Shown: one piece after another, positions 6,604 to 13,136 of the stretch
Layout of the letters: every line of letters starts with the position of its first letter
Numbering within the stretch: the stretch's first letter is position 1
Source: Bacteroidales bacterium UBA3630
GTDB lineage: Bacteria > Bacteroidota > Bacteroidia > Bacteroidales > P3
Direction: 5' to 3'
DNA: 18,038 nt
Assembly (NCBI GenBank): GCA_002373995.1
Contig: DFLB01000043.1
Span: 1-18,038 of the forward strand
Program-made: the position numbers and the translations under genes
Notes under the pieces: generated by a model
Told to the model about the DNA's origin: nothing
Databases searched by the model: none
What the model saw: only the letters and a program-made list of their open reading frames with translations

Positions 6604-7184
6604 TCATTAACTTACTCCCCCAGAGACAGTCGTTCCCTTTGTCGGGTAATGCGTCAGTGGGTTTAAATGATGAGAGCAACAGTGCGTTTGCCGAAAGAGA
6701 CAGGCATCCACCAACATACAGATGTTCGCCAAAGGTCATCTCGATACCGGTGGAACATATCATCGATAGCCCGAATCGACTTTCGTGTTTTTTTTTCATT
6801 GGCCATAGTGTATCCGTTGGCTACATGGATTCCACCGATAGAGCAACCGCTGTGGCATCGTAGAGAGGAATTGATTTCTATGTACCGTCGCATCTCAAGG
6901 CCCATCGTGAAAGCCGCAGCAATCTCATCATAATTCGGCATGGAAATGGTGTTCATTTCTACGTAGGCTCCCGTGCTGCGTGAAGGCCCCTTCCCCCAGC
7001 CCAAATGAATGGATTCGCTGAGTGCGAGATTGTCGCCGACGACCTTGTTAAACAGGGAATATCCTGTTCCTTGAGACATGACGGATTGTCCCATTTGGAC
7101 TTCAACGAATTGGAGTTTTACTTGCGAATATGCTGTCGCCAATCCAGCAAGCGAAAATGCTATCAAAACCAAACCCTTTTTCAT
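6581..7184 (-). CDS. Small outer-membrane beta-barrel protein, interrupted by a frameshift in an A9 tract
   Basis: The 5' frame starts MKKGLVLIAFSLAGLATAYSQ, a signal peptide, and runs to VANGYTMANEKK. The natural continuation is in another frame: HESRFGLSMICSTGIEMTFG, then LYVGGCLSLSANALLL, ending in LMITAGYRL, a strand and C-terminus typical of outer-membrane barrels. The two frames join at a run of nine A (6788-6796, T on plus). With eight A the gene would encode about 200 residues without interruption. As written, the first frame would continue in unrelated sequence to a stop at 6663. The cause may be a sequencing error, a phase-variable tract or a recent mutation. It lies between the M4 protease operon and copy C; I see no clear promoter in the 132 bases upstream. 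Confidence 0.72.
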
Positions 7185-7291
7185 TGTATTCTTTTTTTAA
7201 TTCATTGCTATCCAGTAAAATCTATTGAAAGTTCTTTGATGTTGTTGTGCGCTAATTGGTAGTACGGTGTGCCTTGCATTTGACATGGTGG

Positions 7292-7311
7292 CTGTTTGTT
7301 GAAAAAAACAG
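7292..7311 (-). terminator. Possible weak terminator after the M4 protease gene
   Basis: CTGTTT and AAACAG form a 6-bp stem with an 8-base loop just after the protease stop at 7317. There is no T-tract after it on the minus strand, so termination here is uncertain. Confidence 0.25.
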
Positions 7312-7316
7312 TAGAA

Positions 7317-10300
7317 TCAGTAGACGATGAGTGTTTTGGAGTCGAGGGGTGAGCCTTGGGACTCGATGCGGACGGCGTATTGTCCTGTTGGAATAGCCCG
7401 TAGGTTGACGGCGTGGTTTGCCTGTGTCACGTCGAGCGGTGCGGAGTATAGCACCTGACCTGTAGCGTTGGCGATGACGACTGTCGCACTGGTCACGTCG
7501 GAGGCCAGACGATAGCTGACTACAGTCTGGTTGTTTGCGGGATTGGGAATGAGTGCAGTAATGACAGCACGATGCACAGTGACCGTCACTGTGTCAACAT
7601 CCTTATACTTGTCCGCGTCAGACACCACTTCAAGAATGTACTGTCGGGATGTATTCTGTGATGTCTGCAACAGGTCGCCAATGGCAAGCGTATCACCTGT
7701 CGTACTGAACCAAGTGTATTGTGCATCTTCAGTAATTGTTTGTGCAGTAAACGATGTACTGTCGCCCGATAGCACGGTTATGTCTTCAAGTGCGACGGCC
7801 TTAAATCTCTTTTGAGGATCTTTAATTGCCAGATAGTGCTCTCCACCGATAATCTCTTTTTCTCCTTCTTCAATAATATCAAATTCGAACTCATTGCAGA
7901 GCGGGGTGGTTTGAGTAAAGAAACGCACACCAGCTTCAACAGTATAGTGACGGCCGATAGGCATTACAATATTTTCGAGAGAGAAATCGGGTTCATTGAC
8001 CAAGAATCTATTGCCGCCAAGATACTTGCCGCCCACACAAACGCCCCCGCCATCCTTCCATAGTCTGACAAGTTCATCATCCAAGCGGATGAGCACATCG
8101 GCGTGTTTGAAGATAATATCACCAGCTTTGTTTGGCCTGGTTCTAAAATGTAGACGGAATTTTTGCAAGAAGTCAAATGGGTTGGAAAAAGAGACAACGG
8201 CGCTGTTGTATTGTGCATCTAGTATGGAAATATTCTTCCAGGCTACATTGTTATTATGTGTAGTGAAAGTAGCCATATCTGCATTACTGCTGTTTTCGTA
8301 TAGTATTTCGTCACCATCATGAATTCTTGCGACAAGACAGAAATGCCATCTGTCTGCATCAAACTGGGTGCAGTTTTGATAGTCTTCTGCGATTGGTGTA
8401 AACCAAGGTATTCTTACAACAATTGATTGATGCGCAGCGATACTTGGAATAGGAATGCCATTCGCAGTATTGATGACTTCTCCCATCACAGGGGAATTTC
8501 CGCAATCGAAATAATTGTTGCCATTCCAATTATAATCCCACCTTAAATCACAACCAGCCTTGGCCCAATTCAAGAATAGACGTTCACCACCACATGAAGA
8601 TATGTCGCTTTTATTCCAAATGCGTACACATACATAGCATAATGTATTCCCGTGAGGATTACAAACATTTCCGTTTGCATCTTCAATCCATATGTCGGGG
8701 CTATCCCACATATAATGTACATTGCTTGGCACAAGACCATTGTCGCTCACACTATCTCGAATATACAAATCGGCCCAAACCCCGACAGCATACCACGCGT
8801 CTTTTACAGACTGAACTTCTTGGCTGTTGCTGCCATATATATCTTTAGCCGCAGCAATAGTATATTCCCGCGCATTGATAAAGTTTGTGTTCTGTGTCAT
8901 ATAGACGGTCTCGGCACGATAAACTATTTTGGCTGCTTTATTCATAGTAATTCCTGAAACAGAATAGTTCCAACCTTTGTCATTTGTTCCAGAACCACCT
9001 TCGGACAATAGATAGAACCAATAATTCATAACTCCACTATTACAATGGACTCCTCCGTGGTCATACGAGGTGTCTGTTGGGTCTTTCCAATAGGAGCCGC
9101 CATATGTGTCTGGGTTGTTATATATTTTAGGATTGGCCATGTTTCTTATTGGAGTACCAAGGTCTTCTCCACACACATAAGTTTGTTTGTCATTTGTTGC
9201 CCAAGCCTCAATGCACGCTCCCCATATATCACTTAATGATTCGTTAATTGCTCCAGATTCACCTTTATATTTTAGTTTTGCCGAATATTGACATATTCCA
9301 TGCCCAATCTCATGTCCTACTATGTCTAGTGTTGATAATATATTGTTGTTTAGGTAATAACCGTCAATATATATCATACAATTTGAGTCTTGAATCCAAG
9401 CTGCATTGTCTGATAAATAATATGGGCTACGAGCATGAACGTAGTTTTTCAATTTAGAGTCATTCCCATCATAGCTATTTCTCGCGTGAACTTGCTTGAA
9501 ATAGTCGTATGTCATCATGGCACCCCAATGGGCATCAAGTGCTCCATCGTCTCGGTTCGAATTATGATACTCTGATGCAGTCCAATGATTGTCATCGTCA
9601 ATATATTCTGATGATGCATTAAAATTAAGAGAATGATTGAGATTGCGAGTTTCAACTCCATGTCCGCGTGTCATATCTTTCAGAATAAACCCACTATTGG
9701 TTTGATGGGTTGAGATTGTTTGTTCTCCACTAAATCGTGTATCAGCAATTCCTATTTCATGGAAGATGTTTGACGCGTATGAAATAATGCTTCCGGTATG
9801 GGCATCAATATAGAAATTCTCACTAATTAAGAAATCCATGGCGGATGCTTTAATCTTATAACTCAAATGCACCGTGGAGTCAATTTCGTTTACAAATATT
9901 ACCAATCCCATTGTGGAATCAATCTTAACCAACTCTTTGGGTATATCTTTGTATTTGGCATTAACATGATTTTTTACGATATAGATTGCTTCACTTAAAC
10001 CAATGATATTTGTTGTATCAATCTCACAGCGTTTAAGGCATTCACCATTTGCTGAAATGATATTATCATCGTTTTTGTGGACAATAATGTCAGAATTCTC
10101 AATAATAATATTATTGTAATATTGTTTATAGCGTTCATGCTGGAATCCCATTTCGTCTTTTATAGGTGAGATGTCGTTAATGGGACGGAACTCAAAAAGA
10201 TTAGATAGTCCAAGAGCTTCCTTTAAAAGATAAGATGCTTCAAGTTTGTTTTTTGTTTCATTATAAACATGGAAACTTGTCAATGTTTGTGCGAACGAAG

Positions 10301-10355
10301 GACCTGAAATGAATAATGAAATTGCAAAAAAAAGTGATAGCCTAAACTGTTTCAT
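7317..10355 (-). CDS. Thermolysin-like (M4) metalloprotease secreted by the type IX system
   Basis: 1012 residues. Signal peptide MKQFRLSLFFAISLFISGPSFAQ; residues about 24-210 look like the FTP/PepSY-type propeptide of M4 proteases; the catalytic region is about 225-535. Zinc site HEIGH at 348-352 with third ligand Glu372 in GAINESLSD, exactly 20 residues after His352 as in thermolysin. Asp432 and His437 in DHGGVHCNSG match thermolysin Asp226 and His231. Next come a long beta-rich region, an Ig/PKD-like segment, and about residues 934-1012 (NPANNQTVVSYRL ... GQYAVRIES ... KTLIVY), a type A T9SS sorting domain. The enzyme is therefore expected to cross the outer membrane by T9SS and be surface-anchored or released. 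It is the last gene of a three-gene operon, 3 bases after the stop of the preceding lipoprotein. The 3' end is visibly more GC-rich than the catalytic part. Confidence 0.93.
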   Translation of the reverse strand: MKQFRLSLFFAISLFISGPSFAQTLTSFHVYNETKNKLEASYLLKEALGLSNLFEFRPINDISPIKDEMGFQHERYKQYYNNIIIENSDIIVHKNDDNIISANGECLKRCEIDTTNIIGLSEAIYIVKNHVNAKYKDIPKELVKIDSTMGLVIFVNEIDSTVHLSYKIKASAMDFLISENFYIDAHTGSIISYASNIFHEIGIADTRFSGEQTISTHQTNSGFILKDMTRGHGVETRNLNHSLNFNASSEYIDDDNHWTASEYHNSNRDDGALDAHWGAMMTYDYFKQVHARNSYDGNDSKLKNYVHARSPYYLSDNAAWIQDSNCMIYIDGYYLNNNILSTLDIVGHEIGHGICQYSAKLKYKGESGAINESLSDIWGACIEAWATNDKQTYVCGEDLGTPIRNMANPKIYNNPDTYGGSYWKDPTDTSYDHGGVHCNSGVMNYWFYLLSEGGSGTNDKGWNYSVSGITMNKAAKIVYRAETVYMTQNTNFINAREYTIAAAKDIYGSNSQEVQSVKDAWYAVGVWADLYIRDSVSDNGLVPSNVHYMWDSPDIWIEDANGNVCNPHGNTLCYVCVRIWNKSDISSCGGERLFLNWAKAGCDLRWDYNWNGNNYFDCGNSPVMGEVINTANGIPIPSIAAHQSIVVRIPWFTPIAEDYQNCTQFDADRWHFCLVARIHDGDEILYENSSNADMATFTTHNNNVAWKNISILDAQYNSAVVSFSNPFDFLQKFRLHFRTRPNKAGDIIFKHADVLIRLDDELVRLWKDGGGVCVGGKYLGGNRFLVNEPDFSLENIVMPIGRHYTVEAGVRFFTQTTPLCNEFEFDIIEEGEKEIIGGEHYLAIKDPQKRFKAVALEDITVLSGDSTSFTAQTITEDAQYTWFSTTGDTLAIGDLLQTSQNTSRQYILEVVSDADKYKDVDTVTVTVHRAVITALIPNPANNQTVVSYRLASDVTSATVVIANATGQVLYSAPLDVTQANHAVNLRAIPTGQYAVRIESQGSPLDSKTLIVY

Positions 10356-10358
10356 AAT

Positions 10359-10736
10359 TTAGTAATTTTTAAATATTATCTCGATAGTTTCATTTTTTAT
10401 TTTATACACTGTATCTTGAAGGCCTGCATATCCCCCAATATTACACAGGGTGTTTCCTGTACAGTCTGTAAGAGATACCATGTTATCAGGGCAGTTATCG
10501 CAAAAGGAGATTATGAATCCTTGTTTGTCTGTTTGGTAAATACATTTTGACACACTACAATGTTCTGCGGATTCTGTCATTTCTGCCACCGTTTTTTTCA
10601 ACCACTCTAAATCAGTTAATGGATTTTCAACATTACAGAATGTACATTTCTCAGTTTTTTCACAGGCTGTCATAGAGAGAACCATGGCCACCAAAAGGAG
10701 TGGCGGGAGATTGTTTAATATTCTTATTTTTTTCAT
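10359..10736 (-). CDS. Cys-rich small lipoprotein upstream of the M4 protease
   Basis: 125 residues. The signal MKKIRILNNLPPLLLVAMVL ends in lipobox MTAC, followed by EKTEKCTFCN. The mature part has NPLTDLEWLKKTVAEMTES, then SKCIYQTDKQGFIISFCDNC and CTGNTLCNIGGYAGL. I recall similar NPLxDLxWLK lipoproteins with paired Cys in Bacteroidales, but cannot name the family with confidence. The ATG at 10,736 was chosen because the lipoprotein signal starts there, although the frame is open to 10,799 inside the previous gene. It starts 16 bases after the previous stop and ends 3 bases before the M4 start, so it is an operon member and could act with the protease. Confidence 0.82.
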   Translation of the reverse strand: MKKIRILNNLPPLLLVAMVLSMTACEKTEKCTFCNVENPLTDLEWLKKTVAEMTESAEHCSVSKCIYQTDKQGFIISFCDNCPDNMVSLTDCTGNTLCNIGGYAGLQDTVYKIKNETIEIIFKNY

Positions 10737-10752
10737 TTTGGGTATATTGTTT

Positions 10753-11199
10753 TTAAAAGTTATAAGTTTGACAATAAGGATTAGAATCCCAATTTTCAAT
10801 GATTACCGTGTACAAGCCCGATGGTACATTGTTTATCTCGAACGAATTATCAATATCACACATACAATCTGCGTTTACGGGATATCCACTCTCTAAAATT
10901 CTTATGGTATCAGAATACACATCAATATCGACATAGACTCTTTTAAATCCACAGTTTACTGTTAGATTGTAATGTGTAATGTAAACAGTTCCATTATGAT
11001 AATTAATGGAAATTGAGTCAGGGTTATACATTCCTTTTGCTCCTCTGCTGTCCTGATGTTGCAAGCAATCAGAGAATTCAATGTTTGAGACAGCGAAATT
11101 AGGCTCTACTGTTGTGTTTGTTTTCTCACAGGCTGTCATTGCGAGAGTCATGGCCGCCAAAAGAAATGGCAGTTTGGTCGTTTTTCTTTTGTTTTGCAT
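10753..11199 (-). CDS. Small lipoprotein, first gene of the M4 protease operon
   Basis: 148 residues. The signal MQNKRKTTKLPFLLAAMTLA ends in lipobox MTAC, followed by EKTNTTVEP. The mature domain is beta-rich with Cys residues: SDCLQHQDSRGAKGMYN, VYITHYNLTVNCGFKRVYVD, NADCMCDIDNSFEINNVPSG and LYTVIIENWD. The closing part looks like a small beta-sandwich found in other Bacteroidales secreted proteins, but I do not recognise the family. Its signal-peptide DNA resembles that of the next gene (both read TGACAGCCTGTGA around the lipobox), hinting that the two leaders share an origin. A C8 tract lies in its leader. No TAnnTTTG box is found directly upstream; the nearest is the orphan box of copy D at 11,376. 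Confidence 0.82.
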   Translation of the reverse strand: MQNKRKTTKLPFLLAAMTLAMTACEKTNTTVEPNFAVSNIEFSDCLQHQDSRGAKGMYNPDSISINYHNGTVYITHYNLTVNCGFKRVYVDIDVYSDTIRILESGYPVNADCMCDIDNSFEINNVPSGLYTVIIENWDSNPYCQTYNF

Positions 11200-11256
11200 A
11201 ATTATTGTGTTTTTTGGGGGGGGCATTAGTTATAATGTTATTGATATCATTTATTA

Positions 11257-11343
11257 TTATGTAAACAGCAACTCATTAGTACAACAATCAGAACCTCCAT
11301 AATAATATATATAATCATTTTCGCCGCCCATAAAGGATGGTTT
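11257..11343 (-). pseudogene. Decayed lipoprotein copy D (C-terminal stub)
   Basis: The minus strand encodes KPSFMGGENDYIYYYGGSDC, aligning with KPSFIRGENEDIYTFYGG of C1 and KPPFMSGENEYIYTIYGG of A1. It ends CTNELLFT and a stop where the others end GDCWYD. The N-terminal ~120 codons, including the signal peptide, are gone. The stub lies about 35 bases from the surviving promoter box. An ATG within it (11,329-11,331) could at most make a 24-residue peptide. Confidence 0.85.
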
Positions 11344-11375
11344 TGTTTGATATTCTGAGGGGAGGATAGACACTG

Positions 11376-11383
11376 CAAAGTTA
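11376..11383 (-). promoter_or_regulatory. Orphan lipoprotein promoter of copy D, -7 box
   Basis: TAACTTTG on the minus strand is an exact TAnnTTTG, with a TTG 20 bases upstream. It is the positional equivalent of the A1, B1 and C1 boxes. With the lipoprotein gene reduced to a stub, the first intact gene downstream is the lipoprotein at 11,199, so this box may now drive the M4 protease operon. Confidence 0.6.
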
Positions 11384-11436
11384 CATATTTTCCACCGGAT
11401 GAGCAAGAAAAAAATAGGGCAAAAACAGTATTTCTA

Positions 11437-11455
11437 ACAAGTTGTATCACCTTGT
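11437..11455. promoter_or_regulatory. Conserved palindrome, copy D
   Basis: ACAAGTTGTATCACCTTGT: 8-base arms with one mismatch around a TAT centre. It starts 54 bases from the orphan -7 box. Confidence 0.5.
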
Positions 11456-11534
11456 GTCTACATAACTCTTCATCTTCGTTTTCGTTGAGAGGTGGTGGTT
11501 ACTCTCTATTTTACTCTATTTACAAAAAAAAATG

Positions 11535-11542
11535 TAATTTTG
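11535..11542 (+). promoter_or_regulatory. rnhA promoter, -7 box
   Basis: TAATTTTG fits TAnnTTTG exactly and ends only 12 bases before the rnhA ATG. The transcript would therefore have a 5' leader of only a few bases. The equivalent site in copies B and C has one extra T. Confidence 0.65.
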
Positions 11543-11554
11543 CACGCGAAATCT

Positions 11555-12241
11555 ATGGCAAGGAAGCAACGATACTACGTGGTGTGGCAAGGCAAGCAGC
11601 CCGGCATCTACACGGACTGGGACGCCTGCAAGGCGCAGGTGCAGGGCGCGCAGGGGGCGCAGTACAAGGCTTTTGACACGATGGCTGAGGCCGAACAGGC
11701 GATAAGGCTGCCGTATAGCAGCGTGGTGCAGTCGAATACGTCTAATAGGCATAATGGGTCAAATGGGCATCAGAGTGGGTGTCTTTTTATTGATGACAAC
11801 GGTATGACCGCCGTGAAGCCCGGCACCGACAATCCGCCCATCCTCGACGCGCTGGCTGTCGACGCGGCCTGCAGCGGCAACCCCGGCGTGATGGAGTACC
11901 AGGGCATATACATCCCCACCCGCACGCAGGTGTTCCACTACAAAGCCCCCAAGGGCACCAACAACATCGGCGAGTTCCTGGCCATAGTGCACGGCCTCAG
12001 CTACCTCAATAAGCACCGCCTCAACCAGATTATCTACAGCGACTCCGTCAACGCCATCAGCTGGGTGCGGCAGAAGGTGTGCAAGAGCAAGTTGCCCGAG
12101 GACGCCTCGACCGCCGCGCTGTGGGACTATGTGCACCGCGCCGAGCAGTGGCTACGCTCCAACACATATACCACCGAGATACGCAAGTGGGACACCGACC
12201 GCTGGGGCGAGATACCGGCGGACTTCGGGAGGAAAGGTTAG
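11555..12241 (+). CDS. rnhA: Ribonuclease H (type 1) with N-terminal hybrid-binding domain
   Basis: 228 residues; degrades the RNA strand of RNA-DNA hybrids (primers, R-loops). Residues about 1-50 (RYYVVWQGKQPGIYTDWDAC ... FDTMAEAEQAI) form the viroplasmin-like hybrid-binding domain seen in eukaryotic RNase H1 and many Bacteroidetes enzymes. A low-complexity Ser/Asn/His/Gly linker follows at about 60-75. The catalytic domain has Asp103 (AVDAACSGNPG), Glu140 (IGEFLAI), Asp163 (YSDSVNAISW) and Asp223 (PADFGRK), fitting the DEDD set. I chose the ATG at 11,555 because the conserved domain begins there; the frame is open to 11,492 through the promoter. prmC starts 13 bases after the stop, probably in one transcript. 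Confidence 0.93.
   Translation: MARKQRYYVVWQGKQPGIYTDWDACKAQVQGAQGAQYKAFDTMAEAEQAIRLPYSSVVQSNTSNRHNGSNGHQSGCLFIDDNGMTAVKPGTDNPPILDALAVDAACSGNPGVMEYQGIYIPTRTQVFHYKAPKGTNNIGEFLAIVHGLSYLNKHRLNQIIYSDSVNAISWVRQKVCKSKLPEDASTAALWDYVHRAEQWLRSNTYTTEIRKWDTDRWGEIPADFGRKG
11740..11775 (+). repeat. Degenerate 9-base repeat in the RNase H linker
   Basis: Four consecutive 9-base units, GTCTAATAG, GCATAATGG, GTCAAATGG and GCATCAGAG, encode the linker SNRHNGSNGHQS. The stretch is clearly more AT-rich than the rest of the gene. Confidence 0.5.
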
Positions 12242-12254
12242 ATGTTATAGAACG

Positions 12255-13136
12255 ATGAACACACGCAACCTCCGTTTCCGCAGCAACCGCGTCCGCGACA
12301 TCCTCGCTCTCTATCACGAGGAGCTGGACGGCATCTATGGCTCCGGCGAGGTGTCGGCCTTCGGCGAGATGCTCTTCGAGGCCTTCCTCAGGTGGGACAA
12401 GGTGCGGCTGCTGACCTCGCGGGAGCAGACCATCGACCAGAGCGACCTGCTGCGCTTCCATTGGGCGCTCGAAGACCTTAAGCGCCACCGCCCCATACAG
12501 CACATCATCGGCCATATGGACTTCTGCGGCTGCAGCATCGCGGTGAGCCCCGACGTGCTGATACCCCGCCCCGAGACTGAGGAGATGGTCAGTTGGATAG
12601 TTAAGAGTTATGGGTTAAGAGTCATGAGTGGAGGCATACTTGACCTCTGCACCGGCAGCGGCTGCATCGCCATCGCGCTGAAAAAGGCCTTTCCTACGGC
12701 CGAAGTGACGGCGGTGGATGTCTCGTCCAAGGCGTTGGCGATGGCGCGGCAGAACGCCAAAAACAACGGCGTAGATGTGCACTTTGTGCAGGCTGACATA
12801 CTTCCAGTCAACTGCCAACTGCCAACTGCCAACTGCCAACTGATAGTCAGCAACCCGCCCTACGTTATGGAAAAGGAGCGGGCGCAAATGCAGCCCAATG
12901 TGCTGAACTACGACCCTGCGCTGGCCCTCTTTGTACCTGACGACGACCCGCTGCGCTTCTACGAGGCAATAGCCGCTATCGCCAAGGAACACCTGGCCGC
13001 GGACGGTCTGCTGGTAGTGGAGATAAACGAAGCCCTTACCAGCGAGACCTGCGCCGTTTTTGAGGCACAAGGCTTTGCTCCCAAAGTAAACGAAGACTTC
13101 CGCGGCAAGCACCGCTGGATAAGCGCCACGCGCTAA
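12255..13136 (+). CDS. prmC: Release factor glutamine methyltransferase PrmC
   Basis: 293 residues. PrmC uses S-adenosylmethionine to methylate the glutamine of the GGQ motif in peptide chain release factors. An N-terminal helical domain (about 1-100) is followed by IPRPETEEMV, the SAM-binding motif LDLCTGSGCIAIAL (Asp130-Cys137) and the catalytic NPPY at 200-203, the hallmark of N-glutamine methyltransferases. The last part, ADGLLVVEINEA, is also typical. The start at 12,255 matches the length of the family; the frame stays open upstream inside rnhA. Two short-period DNA repeats add residues at 116-125 and 185-196, just before motif I and just before NPPY. The stop overlaps that of dtd on the other strand. 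Confidence 0.93.
   Translation: MNTRNLRFRSNRVRDILALYHEELDGIYGSGEVSAFGEMLFEAFLRWDKVRLLTSREQTIDQSDLLRFHWALEDLKRHRPIQHIIGHMDFCGCSIAVSPDVLIPRPETEEMVSWIVKSYGLRVMSGGILDLCTGSGCIAIALKKAFPTAEVTAVDVSSKALAMARQNAKNNGVDVHFVQADILPVNCQLPTANCQLIVSNPPYVMEKERAQMQPNVLNYDPALALFVPDDDPLRFYEAIAAIAKEHLAADGLLVVEINEALTSETCAVFEAQGFAPKVNEDFRGKHRWISATR
12600..12627 (+). repeat. Heptamer repeat inside prmC, first
   Basis: Four successive 7-base units: GTTAAGA, GTTATGG, GTTAAGA, GTCATGA. They encode KSYGLRVM in the linker before the SAM motif, where most PrmC proteins have few residues. Confidence 0.65.
12809..12842 (+). repeat. Heptamer repeat inside prmC, second
   Basis: Nearly five exact copies of CAACTGC in tandem, encoding NCQLPTANCQL directly before the beta strand leading to NPPY. 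Because the unit is not a multiple of three, unequal slippage would shift the frame unless three units change together. Confidence 0.85.

Larger units (their letters stand above)
11384..11554. repeat. Divergent control-region repeat, copy D (next to intact rnhA)
   Basis: Fourth copy and probably closest to the ancestral arrangement, since it alone leads into a complete rnhA. It carries the palindrome at 11,437-11,455, the shared CTCTTCATCTT stretch and the rnhA promoter at 11,535. It has diverged from B and C in the middle. The 11,200-11,554 gap holds, in order: a C8 leader tract, the lipoprotein stub, its orphan promoter, the palindrome and the rnhA promoter. Confidence 0.75.

Noticed and set aside
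7575..7593. Perfect palindrome CACAGTGAC-C-GTCACTGTG
   Set aside because: It lies inside the protease gene and encodes alternating Thr-Val of a beta strand; repeated ACN/GTN codons explain it.
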